Notes: a model not told the origin generated them from the letters alone. 64,000 nucleotides of DNA from Chloroflexota bacterium (GCA_902810745.1 CADDYW010000002.1:1-64000), one strand, 5' to 3'; shown: positions 1 through 9,304, counted from the first letter of the stretch. Numbers and translations are program-made.

Positions 1-521
1 CCGTGCCGGTCGCAGACCCCCGCTCTCGACTGGGTGCTTCCCCACTGGCAGGCCCCGATCTGGTCGATCCAGTGTACCCAGATCATGGAGTCGGTCGCAT
101 GACAGTTTTTGATCCTCCCTTATGCCCTCTGGGAGAGGGTAAGGGTGAGGGGCGCAGACCGTGCGCCGCGGATCCACGCCCTCACCCCGGCCCTCTCCCA
201 CGGGGAGAGGGAGGGAGCCGCCTCCCCGGCCGCTCAACCTTTCTGCTCGATGCTGTGGCGCTCATCATCGACGCGGCTGGAGAGTAGCTGCTCGGGGTCG
301 TGGCCGGATTGCTGGAAGATGGCGACGCGCCAGGTCGCGAATGCAGCCGCCCACCGACGATCCACCCGCGCGGGGCAGGGCAATCGCAACGTCTGTGGCT
401 TCTGCAGCCCTCGTCCGGCGCTCGCTGGTCTGGCCCAAGTCACGCTGCGAGTTGGCGTCGTCGCGGTCAGTACCTGCTACGAGTCTCCCAGGTGGTGACG
501 CGCGTCTGCCCTTCGTCCGGT
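1..521. other. Left-edge intergenic stretch without a supported gene
   Basis: Beyond the end of the Rieske gene I find no open frame with a ribosome site or recognisable protein. The only structured content is a hairpin-rich repeat at about 113-254, listed separately. Open frames here are short and read through the repeat. The window edge may cut off a neighbouring gene, so the stretch could be a longer intergenic region. Confidence 0.5.
113..254. repeat. Hairpin-rich dispersed repeat, intact copy
   Basis: About 140 bp with two hairpins: CCCTCT/AGAGGG around 125-139, and CCCTCTCCC/GGGAGAGGG at 191-211 with a 3-nt loop. It ends in a conserved tail CTCAACCTTTCTGC at about 233-246. A second copy with the same order of elements surrounds the insertion sequence at 21.9-23.5 kb, so this is a REP- or MITE-like dispersed repeat rather than a unique structure. 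I see no coding capacity. The boundaries are estimated by comparing the two copies by eye. Confidence 0.6.
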
Positions 522-2288
522 CTACTCATCTTCGGCCTGCGTGAGGTCTTCACCGCGCTGGAGACGCATCGCGATCTTGGCAGTCTGGAGCATCGCGCGG
601 GGGGTTGGGGAATGGGCGGCAAGATAGCGAGCGACCCCCACCAGGACGTATGGAGCTTCCCGAGGTCTGGTCTTCCGGAGCTCCAGGTACTGCTGCACGC
701 CCGCCTCGAACATCTGATAGCTGTGGAACTCGGCATCCTCGCGCAGTAGTGTATGCCCCAGCGCCTGGATCAAGGGCTCGTGCGGAAGGCCACACGCGAG
801 ATACTGATACACCAGCGTTCCCGCCGGGTTCACCTGCTGCTCGCGATCGAAAAGGGAGACCAGATCGGAGAGTAACGACCTCGACGTATCGGGTGCGGCG
901 TGGCCATTGCCAGACGGAAGGCGCGTGGCCGGGATGTTCAGGAAACGATCCAGATACAGCCGCATTGCGCCGTGGAAGATCCCTCGTGCCGCCTCCGGCG
1001 ACGGAGCCCGCTTGAGGCTTTGATGAAGCGCGTTTGCGTAGCTAAAGGTGTGCAGGACGGTTATCCAGTCACCGAACTCGTTGCTGATGTGGAACCGCGC
1101 CACCCGCAGGGCTGCTGCGTAGGCGACGGCACTCGAGAGATCCAGGATGCCTGCACCGCTCTCGAACGCGTCGACCAGCGCGTCGACAATCGCTCTGGGA
1201 TCATCACCAAGCATCGTTTCGACAAGCTCGTGGTATCCCGTCCATTCGGCCCTTCCGCTGTCGCCATTGGCGATCAACGATGGGAGCCGATCCTCGACGG
1301 GCTCGACCAGGGCGATGAGATCGATCGGATGACGCCAGGCGTTACTCTCCTCACTGCGCTGGGCGCGACAGAGGCCACCGATCAGGCTGGGCAGCACTAC
1401 CGGTGCCTGTCCCCATCCACTCCGGTCCAACAGCTCGAATGCTTTGTTGATGAAATCGATCGTATGACCGCCGTTGAGAAAGTAGTGGTCGGTTGCCGCG
1501 GCGAGGAAGATGTCGGCGACCTCGGCCGGCCCGTGGCCGTTGCTCAGAGCGGTGAGAATCACTCGCTCGGCTCCTTCGGTATCGCGGACCTCGACGAACT
1601 GTCGAAACCACTGCTTCAGTCGTTCCAGCGGAACATTACGGGTGGGCAGTGGGTCGCGCTCGAACTTTGGCGGCTGACCGTCACTGTCATTCGCGACGTG
1701 AACGAGGCCATGGTACAGGGCGAGCGCTTGCTCTTCGGGCCCGAGGAGATCGAATACATTCCCCATCGCGGTGAGGATCGTCAAGCCGGGACCCCAGCCC
1801 GCAGCGCGGTACCGCGCGCCAAAGCGTGCACCCGCCTCGAGGATCTTCTGCGGCGGCACGCCAGCGTCGAGCAAGGATAGCACCGACTTGATCGTCACCA
1901 GACCAAGGTTTTGTTCGAGCGAGTCCTGCAGCCGCGCAAACGCCTTGCTGATACGATCACTCGTGCTGCCGCGCGTGTCGATCCAGACCTGGCCGTCTTC
2001 GACCAGCGTCGGGTAGACCCGCACATCGTCGGCGAATGGGTCGAAGGTTCCCCCGCTTTCGAGATCGAATCGGGCATGGTGCCAGTGGCAGGTCAGAATA
2101 CCACAGTGCAGGCTTCCCTTGCTGAGCGGAAAACCCATGTGCGGGCAGCGGTTGTCGACGGCGTAGACGCGCCCGTCGTCGTAGAACACGGCGATACCGT
2201 GGCGCTCGCCACTCACTACGATGCAGCGCTTATCGGCGATCTCAGCCAGGTTTCCGGCGTGGATCAGTCCTTCCTGCTGTCCGATCAT
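522..2288 (-). CDS. Rieske [2Fe-2S] protein with large C-terminal domain
   Basis: 588 residues. The N-terminal ~110 residues form a Rieske domain with ligand pairs C48-P-H50 and C67-H-W-H70, the pattern of ferredoxin-like Rieske proteins. The remaining ~480 residues are mostly helical in appearance and carry His-containing motifs (YHGLVH; DHYFLNGGH). I do not recognise a catalytic family with certainty; a questin-oxidase-like fold is one possibility. The start at 2288 is chosen because AAAGG precedes the ATG; a longer open frame would run 98 residues into livF in another frame. It lies 35 nt downstream of livF on the same strand, as the likely last gene of the branched-chain amino acid operon. 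It may oxidise a hydrophobic substrate taken up by that importer (inference). Confidence 0.75.
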   Translation of the reverse strand: MIGQQEGLIHAGNLAEIADKRCIVVSGERHGIAVFYDDGRVYAVDNRCPHMGFPLSKGSLHCGILTCHWHHARFDLESGGTFDPFADDVRVYPTLVEDGQVWIDTRGSTSDRISKAFARLQDSLEQNLGLVTIKSVLSLLDAGVPPQKILEAGARFGARYRAAGWGPGLTILTAMGNVFDLLGPEEQALALYHGLVHVANDSDGQPPKFERDPLPTRNVPLERLKQWFRQFVEVRDTEGAERVILTALSNGHGPAEVADIFLAAATDHYFLNGGHTIDFINKAFELLDRSGWGQAPVVLPSLIGGLCRAQRSEESNAWRHPIDLIALVEPVEDRLPSLIANGDSGRAEWTGYHELVETMLGDDPRAIVDALVDAFESGAGILDLSSAVAYAAALRVARFHISNEFGDWITVLHTFSYANALHQSLKRAPSPEAARGIFHGAMRLYLDRFLNIPATRLPSGNGHAAPDTSRSLLSDLVSLFDREQQVNPAGTLVYQYLACGLPHEPLIQALGHTLLREDAEFHSYQMFEAGVQQYLELRKTRPREAPYVLVGVARYLAAHSPTPRAMLQTAKIAMRLQRGEDLTQAEDE

Positions 2289-2323
2289 TGCCTGCCCTTT
2301 CTTCACGGACGAATCGTCCGCAA

Positions 2324-3046
2324 CTAAACTTCGCCGAGATAGGCCTGCCGGATCAGCTCGGTTCCCAGAAGATCTCGGGCTGGTCCGCTCAGGACGACCT
2401 GGCCAGTCTGCAGAACGTAGCCACGGTGAGCGATCCGAAGCGCCATGTTCGCGTTCTGCTCGACCACGAAAATCGTCGTGCCCTCGCGATTGATCTGCTG
2501 AATGATCTCGAACACCTGGTTGACGAAGCTGGGCGCGAGGCCCATCGACGGCTCGTCCATGCAGAGCAGCTTTGGTCGACACATCAGTGCCCGTGCCATC
2601 GCCAGCATCTGCTGCTCGCCGCCGGACATCGTTCCGGCGAGCTGGTTTCGGCGCTCCTTCAAGCGCGGAAACAGCGAGAACACGTGCTCAAAGCTTTCCT
2701 GAAGTCCTCTCTTGTCGCTCCGATGAATGAATGCCCCAAGCTCGAGGTTTTCCTGAACGGTCATGCGCGGAAAAACGCGTCGCGCCTCCGGTACCACCGC
2801 GATTCCACGCTCGATGATCTGGCTCGTGTCGAGCCGGTCGATCCGCTCGCCGCAGTAGGTTATCTTCCCTTGAGAGGGCTTAACGATTCCCAGGACGGTC
2901 TTCATCGTCGTGGACTTGCCCGAGGCGTTTCCACCTAGGAGGCAGACGATCTCACCCGCGTACAGCTCGTAGTTGACTCCCTTGAGGACGTGAAGAGGCC
3001 CGTAATACGTGTGGACGTCCTCGAACTTCAAGACCGGCTCAGACAT
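2324..3046 (-). CDS. livF: Branched-chain amino acid ABC transporter ATPase LivF
   Basis: 240 residues, the usual LivF length. Walker A GGNASGKST is at residues 38-46, the ABC signature MSGGEQQ at about 140-146, and Walker B LLCMDEP at about 160-166. It also has the LivF-typical opening in which the first strand is followed by YYGPLHVLKGV. It would hydrolyse ATP at the cytoplasmic face as one of two ATPases of a LivFGHMJ-type importer. It overlaps the upstream permease-ATPase fusion by 8 nt, indicating translational coupling. The ligand is predicted from the family; such importers also take amides, urea or aromatic compounds. Confidence 0.9.
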   Translation of the reverse strand: MSEPVLKFEDVHTYYGPLHVLKGVNYELYAGEIVCLLGGNASGKSTTMKTVLGIVKPSQGKITYCGERIDRLDTSQIIERGIAVVPEARRVFPRMTVQENLELGAFIHRSDKRGLQESFEHVFSLFPRLKERRNQLAGTMSGGEQQMLAMARALMCRPKLLCMDEPSMGLAPSFVNQVFEIIQQINREGTTIFVVEQNANMALRIAHRGYVLQTGQVVLSGPARDLLGTELIRQAYLGEV

Positions 3047-5105
3047 TCTGTTCTACCCGCCCCAGATAGGCTTCGATCACCTGTGGATTGCTCTGGACCT
3101 CCGACGGCAGACCCTCCGCGATCTTCTGCCCGTAGTCGAGTACGATCACGCGATCCGAGATCGCGTTCACGAGCTGGAGCTTGTGCTCGATCAGCAGGAC
3201 GGTGACGCCTAGATCGCGAAGGCTGCGAATCTGATCCATCAGCTCCAATGTCTCGGCCGGGTTCATCCCAGCGGAAGGCTCGTCCAGCAGCAGAAGGTGC
3301 GGCCGCGCGACAAGCGCTCGAGCGATCTCGACTCGGCGCCGATTCGCGTAGGACAGGCTGGAGACGACGTGATCGAGACGCGGAAGAAGGCGGTTGCCGA
3401 ACAGGCCGAGAATCTGCTTCGCCCAAGCCATCGCCTCGGCTTCCTCGCGCCGGACCCCTGCAGTCCGGAGCACTGCTCCGATTGGCGATGCATGGAGCCG
3501 ATGGTGCTGGCCAATGAGCACGTTCTCGATGATGCTCAGATTGTTGAACAACCTGAGATTCTGGAAGGTGCGCGAGATGCCGAGCTCGGCGATGCGATGC
3601 GGCGGGAGACCGGTGATATCCAGGCCGCGAAATCGAATTGAGCCCGAGTCGGGCTTGTAGAGCCCGGTCAGGATGTTGAAGAGCGTCGTCTTTCCGGAAC
3701 CATTCGGGCCAATAACACTCACGATCTGACCGGGATAGATGACCAGATCAATCCCATCGGCGGCGACTACCCCTCCGAAGCGTTTGCTCAGGCCACGAAC
3801 CTCCAGGAGAGGCTCGCCCAGCTGTGTTGCCGCGTCGCGCTCCACGATCTTGAAATCGGCTTTGAATCCACCACGCGCTGGCTGGACGGACTGCTCGGTG
3901 ATCGAGAGGGCACGGACGACGCGACGGGCGGGAATGAGCCCCTCGCGCCGATAGAGCATCATGATCACGAGCACGACGCCGAAGACGAGCTGATTGAGCT
4001 GCGTTAGATCCAGCGTCTGCAGCCAGGTCGATCCGTAAGCGTGGCCGAGGTCGTGTGCCCAAACGTTGAGCTGACCCAGGATGATCCCCTGGAACACCGT
4101 GAGAATCAGCGAACCCGTGACCACGCCGGGAATGCTTCCCATCCCACCCAGGACCACCATCACCAGGATCATCGTGGACACGGTGAACTGAAACATATCT
4201 GGAGTTGCCGTGGTCAGCTTGGCCACATAAAAACTACCGGCGAGGCCGCCAATTCCCGCACCGGTTGCGAAAGCCAGGAGCTTGTATTTGACGTGATCGA
4301 TGCCCATGGGACCGGCGGCCAGCTCGTCCTCGCGGAGCGCGAGCCAGGCCCGACCCGTTCGCGAATACTGGAGTCGGTAGCTCACGAACACGACGAGTCC
4401 GGCGAGCACGATGATGGTGTAATAATACGGCAGCGAGCTGAACCCGAAGCTGTAGCCGAAGATGCTTGGCGTCTGGACGCCCGGTAGCCCCTGCGCGCCG
4501 TTGGTGATATCGGCCGCGTTCCGGAGCACGATGGGGACAATCTCGCCAAAACCGAGCGTGACGATTGCCAGATAGTCACCCTTGAGCCGCAGGGTCGGCG
4601 CCCCGAACAGAATTCCCCACATCGCGCAGAACAGGGCAGCAAAGGGCAGAACAAGCCAGTACGAGAAGTGCAGCTGGGCAACGAATCCATTGCCGAACTG
4701 AACGCGGCTGACCTGACCGAGCCATTCGAATGGTACCCAGATCGCTGACCAGGTGGGCTTTAGCTGGAATGACGCGGCCAGACCATACGTGTACGCGCCC
4801 AGCGCAAAGAACGCGGCGTAGCCGATATCGAGAAGACCGGCGAAGCCGAGCACGACGTTCAAGCCGAGAGCGAGCAGCACGTAGATGCCCGCATTGGCAA
4901 AGGCGTCGAGGTCGCCCCCATTTCGGTCGACCAAGGGCACGGCGAGAAGCAGAACGAGAAACGCGAGCCAGGAAGCTGCCGTCTGCTGGCCAGAGGAAAG
5001 CCGAGACCAGCGCTCGGTAATGGCGCGAAGCGGGGAAGCCGACGACGGCCCTACCTGGGAGTCGGCGGAGACCTCGGGCAGATTAGGCTCAGCCGCCTTA
5101 TCCAT
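3039..5105 (-). CDS. Fused permease-ATPase of branched-chain amino acid ABC transporter (LivM-LivG)
   Basis: 688 residues in one frame. Residues about 40-390 are a LivM-type permease with many hydrophobic segments and the LivM hallmark LGLNVVLGFAGLLDIGYAAF. After a ~45-residue linker, residues ~433-688 are a complete LivG ATPase: Walker A GPNGSGKT at 466-473, the signature LSYANRRRVEIARAL, Walker B LLLLDEPSAG, and the LivG-typical loop with EHKLQL. The ATG follows AGGAGG. In most bacteria livM and livG are separate adjacent genes, so this is a gene fusion. It lies between livH (11 nt away) and livF (8-nt overlap). Confidence 0.9.
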   Translation of the reverse strand: MDKAAEPNLPEVSADSQVGPSSASPLRAITERWSRLSSGQQTAASWLAFLVLLLAVPLVDRNGGDLDAFANAGIYVLLALGLNVVLGFAGLLDIGYAAFFALGAYTYGLAASFQLKPTWSAIWVPFEWLGQVSRVQFGNGFVAQLHFSYWLVLPFAALFCAMWGILFGAPTLRLKGDYLAIVTLGFGEIVPIVLRNAADITNGAQGLPGVQTPSIFGYSFGFSSLPYYYTIIVLAGLVVFVSYRLQYSRTGRAWLALREDELAAGPMGIDHVKYKLLAFATGAGIGGLAGSFYVAKLTTATPDMFQFTVSTMILVMVVLGGMGSIPGVVTGSLILTVFQGIILGQLNVWAHDLGHAYGSTWLQTLDLTQLNQLVFGVVLVIMMLYRREGLIPARRVVRALSITEQSVQPARGGFKADFKIVERDAATQLGEPLLEVRGLSKRFGGVVAADGIDLVIYPGQIVSVIGPNGSGKTTLFNILTGLYKPDSGSIRFRGLDITGLPPHRIAELGISRTFQNLRLFNNLSIIENVLIGQHHRLHASPIGAVLRTAGVRREEAEAMAWAKQILGLFGNRLLPRLDHVVSSLSYANRRRVEIARALVARPHLLLLDEPSAGMNPAETLELMDQIRSLRDLGVTVLLIEHKLQLVNAISDRVIVLDYGQKIAEGLPSEVQSNPQVIEAYLGRVEQNV

Positions 5106-5116
5106 CCACGTCCTCC

Positions 5117-6049
5117 TCAGGCCTTTTGCGGGATCTGTTGACCGAGCAGACCGCTAGGTTTGAAGACCATGACGACGATCAAGATCGAAAAGATGACGAC
5201 GTCGGACCAGGCAACGCCGAAGATCTGGCCTCCGAGTGCCTCGATTAGCCCGATGACCAGCCCCCCAACGACTGCGCCCGGAATATTGCCGATGCCTCCC
5301 AGGACCGCAGCGGTAAACGCGCGGAGCCCCGCGAGGTAGCCGACAATGTACGACGTGAGCCCGTAGTAGAAGCCGAAGATCAACGCGGCCGCACCGGCCA
5401 GGGCCGATCCGATGAAGAAGGTCAGCGCAATGATGTAGTCGATGCGAATCCCCATCATCCGGGCAGCGTCTGGATCCTGCGCCGTTGCCCGCATCGCCTT
5501 GCCAAGCCAGGTACGCCGCACGACGAAGTCGAGGATGAACATCAGAATGATTGCCGAGCTCCAGAGGAGCAAATGCTTGAGCGTAACCTCGACACCGCTG
5601 AAGTGCCACCGTAGATCTGGCACGATCTGCGGATACGGAACGTTATTCGCAAAGTTCGTCGCGACCAGGATAACGTTCTGGATGACGAGGGAGACGCCAA
5701 TCGTCGTGATCATCGGTGCCGTTCCCGAGATACCACGCATGGGCTTGAGGCACACGCGTTCGATTGCTACGCCAAGCACCCCGGTCACAACCATGGTGAA
5801 GGCAAACGTCGCAAACAGCACGGCGACCAGTCTCAGTCCGGTTAGCGGTCCGCTGGCACGGTTGAAGCCGAGCCAGGCAAGAAACCAGAGACCGAAGAAC
5901 GTCGCCGCCATGAACACGTTGAAGTGCGCGAAGTTGATCAGCTCGATGATGCCGTAGACCATCGTGAAGCCAAGGGCGAGCAAGGCGTACATCATGCCTA
6001 GCGATAGACCGTTCAGGAGCTGCTGGATGATGACAGCTTCTGGTGACAC
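5117..6049 (-). CDS. livH: Branched-chain amino acid ABC permease LivH
   Basis: 310 residues, about eight hydrophobic segments, with the LivH-type opening LLNGLSLGMMYALLALGFTM and the INFAHF motif. It is a membrane permease forming the translocation path with the LivM half of the next protein. The ATG at 6049 is preceded by GGAAAGGAAG. It lies about 80 nt downstream of the substrate-binding lipoprotein gene and is probably cotranscribed with it. Confidence 0.9.
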   Translation of the reverse strand: MSPEAVIIQQLLNGLSLGMMYALLALGFTMVYGIIELINFAHFNVFMAATFFGLWFLAWLGFNRASGPLTGLRLVAVLFATFAFTMVVTGVLGVAIERVCLKPMRGISGTAPMITTIGVSLVIQNVILVATNFANNVPYPQIVPDLRWHFSGVEVTLKHLLLWSSAIILMFILDFVVRRTWLGKAMRATAQDPDAARMMGIRIDYIIALTFFIGSALAGAAALIFGFYYGLTSYIVGYLAGLRAFTAAVLGGIGNIPGAVVGGLVIGLIEALGGQIFGVAWSDVVIFSILIVVMVFKPSGLLGQQIPQKA

Positions 6050-6126
6050 GGCAGTCTTCCTTTCCGCGTTTAAGAGGAGGGCCGACCAGTGCTGGTCGGC
6101 CCGTCGGGCGTGTTCAGGTCGCGCGC

Positions 6127-7509
6127 CTACTCTTGAGGTGCCGGTCCCAGATAGACGTACTTGCCATCTTTGATCTGGAAGACGGAGACGATCTTATCCT
6201 TGAGATCTCCGTTCTCGTCGAACGAGATGGTACCCTGAAGCGTCTTGAGGTTCGTCTTCAGCATATAGTCCTGGACGTTCTCACGGGTGAGTGGCTTCCC
6301 GTCCTGGACGATGCGACTGATCGTGTCTTCGATGACGAGTACCCCATCATAGGCCGTCAGGGCGTAGGCGACCGGCGCACGATTGTACTTGGACTGATAC
6401 TTCGCGACCCAATCCTTTGCCGCTGGATCCTCGATCGTGTCTGGCGCGGCGATAGTGGCATACCATCCCTCGGCGGATGGGCCGGCATCCTTGATGAAGC
6501 TCTCTCCATAGACACCGTCACCGCCCATCTTGGCCGCCTTCGGGATAACGTCCATCGCCTGCTTGGCCAGCTTGGCCCCGGCCTGGTTGACACCACCATA
6601 GTAGATGCCGTCGACGTTCATCCCCTTGATCTTGGTCAGGATGGTGGTGTAATCCGACTCCTTGGGATTCAGCTTGTCGTGGCCGAGGACGTTGATGCCC
6701 TTTGCCTTCGCCTGCTTCTCGAACAGGTTGGCCATGCCTTCGCCATAAGCGCCCGTATCATCGAGGACGTAGAGCGACTTGAGATTGAGCTTCTCAGCAG
6801 CGAAGTTCGCCATGAAGGGGCCCTGGTAGGCATCGGTCGTCACCGTGCGGAAGTAGACAGCCTTCCCCTTGGGGCGATACTGGCTCGCGAACTTCGGGTC
6901 GGTGATGTCGGGGTTAGTGGAAGCGGGCGTGATGAGCACCAGACTGGCCTCGGAGGCGATCGGCGACATGGCCTTGCCCGAACCACTCATCTGCGGTCCA
7001 ACAACCGCCATGACGTTCGGGTCGGCGACAAACTGCTTCATGTTCGTCGCGGCCTGCGCAGGATCGTATTGGCCGGCCTGGACAGTCCCATCATCCTTGA
7101 TCAGGGGTTTGATCTTGATCTTGCCCGCGATGCCACCCTTGGCGTTGATCTCGTCAATCGCCATGAGCGCGCCGTCGCGGATATTCGCAGCGTCGGCGGC
7201 GTCAGCACCGGTGAACGGAAGGTTGATACCAACCTCAATCTCGGCTGGGTACGACGCCGCTGCCTGCGGCGCGGTCGTGGCGGCCGGCTGGGGCGTCGCC
7301 GTGGGCTGAGCCGCCGGAGTTGGCGCCTGGGCAGGGGCCTGGGTCGGCGCCGAGGTCGGGGCCTGTGCTGGCGCGGTCGTCGGAGCCGGATTCTGCTGGG
7401 ACGATCCGCCCGATGGTGCCGGCGCCGTCTGGCCGCCACAGGCTGAGACAAGTAGCACTGCCGAAGTTATCGCTGACGCACGAAGAAGATCTCTCCGAGA
7501 AATTCGCAT
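6127..7509 (-). CDS. Branched-chain amino acid-binding lipoprotein (LivJ-type)
   Basis: About 460 residues. The N-terminus carries SRRDLLR followed by a hydrophobic stretch and VSAC, consistent with a Tat-type lipoprotein signal and lipidation at Cys. A ~65-residue linker rich in Pro, Thr, Ala and Gln follows, then a type-I periplasmic binding fold with the family opening IEVGINLPFTGADA. It would capture ligand outside the membrane for the LivHMGF complex. ATG at 7509 is preferred over the TTG two codons upstream because GGAGG lies six bases before it. A strong promoter sits about 45 nt upstream. Confidence 0.88.
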   Translation of the reverse strand: MRISRRDLLRASAITSAVLLVSACGGQTAPAPSGGSSQQNPAPTTAPAQAPTSAPTQAPAQAPTPAAQPTATPQPAATTAPQAAASYPAEIEVGINLPFTGADAADAANIRDGALMAIDEINAKGGIAGKIKIKPLIKDDGTVQAGQYDPAQAATNMKQFVADPNVMAVVGPQMSGSGKAMSPIASEASLVLITPASTNPDITDPKFASQYRPKGKAVYFRTVTTDAYQGPFMANFAAEKLNLKSLYVLDDTGAYGEGMANLFEKQAKAKGINVLGHDKLNPKESDYTTILTKIKGMNVDGIYYGGVNQAGAKLAKQAMDVIPKAAKMGGDGVYGESFIKDAGPSAEGWYATIAAPDTIEDPAAKDWVAKYQSKYNRAPVAYALTAYDGVLVIEDTISRIVQDGKPLTRENVQDYMLKTNLKTLQGTISFDENGDLKDKIVSVFQIKDGKYVYLGPAPQE

Positions 7510-7553
7510 CTCCAACCTCCCTGCTCCACGTACATTGGATTGCAGCGGTGCAC

Positions 7554-7581
7554 ATTATATCGAGGCCACAGGTGGTGTCAA
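7554..7581 (-). promoter_or_regulatory. Promoter of the branched-chain amino acid transport operon
   Basis: Read on the minus strand: TTGACA at 7581-7576, a 16-nt spacer, then TATAAT at 7559-7554, both perfect sigma-70 hexamers. The spacer contains a short CCAC/GTGG dyad that might bind a regulator. The predicted start leaves a leader of roughly 40 nt before the lipoprotein ATG. Confidence 0.8.
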
Positions 7582-7721
7582 CGTACTCGACGTACGATCC
7601 CTTCCGCTCGATTTTGTGCAGTTGCACAATGGAGCGTAGGGCGAGGGGACACTCGCACCTGATACGGACGCGTTTCGCGGGGGGAGGGCGTACTGTCGCA
7701 ACGAGGCGGCCAGAGGAGGTC

Positions 7722-8114
7722 TCACGTCCCGGCGTGGCGCAGCCAGCGCTGCCCAATCAGGCGAATGACCTCGCGAAACTCGTCACGATCCTCGGGGGTG
7801 AGCTGATCGTCGGTTAGGATCCGTACTACTAGATGAAGTGTCGGATCGTGAAGACCAATGCGGCTGAACAGCGCAGGAAGATGTCCACCCGCGGCAAGGA
7901 GGCGATCCGTGTCGGCCGGGTCGAGTCCGAGGGCATTGATCAGCTTCTCTGCGACAGAGCGCTCGGCGCTTCGCTGGCCGCTTTCCAGACGATTGATGAA
8001 GCTGGGGTCGAGGCCAGCACGGCGTGCGAGGGCGCTCTGGCTCAGACCAGCCCTTTCGCGGTATGCGCGGAGGAGGCTCCCGAAGCTGACAGTACCGTTC
8101 TGCTCCAACGCCAT
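7722..8114 (-). CDS. XRE-family helix-turn-helix regulator
   Basis: 130 residues. Residues ~12-65 form a Cro/C1-type HTH (LRAYRERAGLSQSALARRAG followed by PSFINRLESGQR). The C-terminal half is helical and may mediate oligomerisation. ATG at 8114 is preferred over a TTG at 8120. It stands alone, transcribed toward the branched-chain amino acid operon, with two orphan genes upstream on the same strand. Its target is unknown; autoregulation or control of the neighbouring operon is possible. Confidence 0.8.
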   Translation of the reverse strand: MALEQNGTVSFGSLLRAYRERAGLSQSALARRAGLDPSFINRLESGQRSAERSVAEKLINALGLDPADTDRLLAAGGHLPALFSRIGLHDPTLHLVVRILTDDQLTPEDRDEFREVIRLIGQRWLRHAGT

Positions 8115-8173
8115 CGCCAACCGATCAGATCACCGAGGTTTGCCAGCCATTGTAGGGAGAGCGTGGTCAGTGG

Positions 8174-8620
8174 TCAATCCGCCCTTCTCTCACGCTGCTT
8201 CAGCCACGCGTGGCGATCCGCCCGAAACTGGTCGAAGTTCAGGAAGAGCGTGCGCAGGACGCTGGAATATTCCTTGGAGACGGCCCACTCTCGGGTTTCG
8301 GCGTCGTAGCGTCGGGCGCGGGCGGGAATCATCTGACGAAAGTCGTCGAGGAGCGCACGATGATAGCCGAAGTTCAGGATCCACTGGCGTCCATCGCTGG
8401 ATTCCCGTAGATCATAGAGCCAGCCACGCAGCTCGTCGATCTCGGCGGGTCTCCGGGCAGCCTGGGCCGCCTTCAGCTCGATGTTGCAGCGCGGATCTCC
8501 GCGGATCGCCGGATTCTCGCAGCCCCGAAACGGACAGATGGGCTGCCCGACGACTGGACAGTACGTCTTCGGGTGGGTCGAGTACCATTCGCGAATTGCC
8601 TGTCGAGCGGTGCGTGTCAA
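8174..8620 (-). CDS. Uncharacterised 148-residue protein
   Basis: I do not recognise the family. The TTG start at 8620 is supported by GGAGGAG about eight bases upstream. The N-terminus has three cysteines in short spacing (YCPVVGQPICPFRGC) plus C45, which could bind a metal. The rest is a helical, charged sequence rich in Trp, Arg and Asp with no membrane segment or signal. It lies 60 nt upstream of the HTH regulator and 58 nt downstream of another orphan, all on one strand, possibly as a small operon. Confidence 0.55.
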   Translation of the reverse strand: MTRTARQAIREWYSTHPKTYCPVVGQPICPFRGCENPAIRGDPRCNIELKAAQAARRPAEIDELRGWLYDLRESSDGRQWILNFGYHRALLDDFRQMIPARARRYDAETREWAVSKEYSSVLRTLFLNFDQFRADRHAWLKQRERRAD

Positions 8621-8678
8621 AGAAAGCTCTCCTCCGCCAGGGATCTCCTACCAATTGTACTCTGTCTGCCGCGACCGA

Positions 8679-9083
8679 TCACATCTCCCACGGTCGATAG
8701 GTTTCGCCCGCGTCGAGTACGCGCCAGCTCTGGACGGGATTCTCCTCGTCGACTACTCTCTCCTCGGCGTTACCGAACATGCCTGTCCCGCCGGCACCGC
8801 TCGCGCTGCGCGGACCGAGGCCGGCGACGAGGCGTTGCCACAGTGGTGCCGCCACGTCCGATCGATAGACGTAGATCTGCCGCGTGCCCACGAACCGGAA
8901 ACGACCCGGCTCGAGCGGCGGCGCGCCGGGGGGCAGGGTGCCAATACTGAGAAACACGTCGTCCGATGGTGGTCGGTCGTGCACAGGAATCGCGCGCAGC
9001 TCATCTTCCGTCAGCGCGAGGGCACGCACTCGCGGCAGATAGCGAACATAATCCGCGAGAGATGCCGGTGCTGCATCGCCCAA
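8679..9083 (-). CDS. Uncharacterised ~134-residue protein
   Basis: No family recognised. The open frame reaches a TTG at 9137, but a TTG at 9083 has AGGAGG five bases upstream, so I place the start there. The composition is soluble, with an acidic N-terminal half and a Pro/Gly-rich middle. No catalytic motif is visible. It is probably cotranscribed with the next two genes on the minus strand. Codon-position GC bias looks coding, but support is limited to that, the ribosome site and the gene order. Confidence 0.45.
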   Translation of the reverse strand: MGDAAPASLADYVRYLPRVRALALTEDELRAIPVHDRPPSDDVFLSIGTLPPGAPPLEPGRFRFVGTRQIYVYRSDVAAPLWQRLVAGLGPRSASGAGGTGMFGNAEERVVDEENPVQSWRVLDAGETYRPWEM

Positions 9084-9304
9084 CGCTTCCTCCTGGCCCG
9101 ACCTTGCGAGGCTCGATGGAGAGTCAGGGCGGGGCAACTCGCGTGCCAGTGCAGGACAAAGTGCCGCGTGGCGCTAGCTTTCTCGCCCTGGCGAGGTCTG
9201 GATAGGCGAGGAGCCGGAATCGGGTGGCCAGGACTGCTCACCTCTTCGACTCGGGCGATTCCTCGCGCGTCCCCTGATCCGACCGAGACTTCCTGCCGTT
9301 CGCT

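Noticed and set aside
2289-2582. N-terminal extension of the Rieske protein
   Set aside because: The 98 additional residues overlap livF in another frame, look like GC-rich noise, and a ribosome site precedes the ATG at 2288.
6043-7446. 467-residue plus-strand frame opposite the substrate-binding lipoprotein
   Set aside because: It is antisense to a clear gene, has no ribosome site or recognised motif, and the Arg-rich end mirrors the lipoprotein linker.
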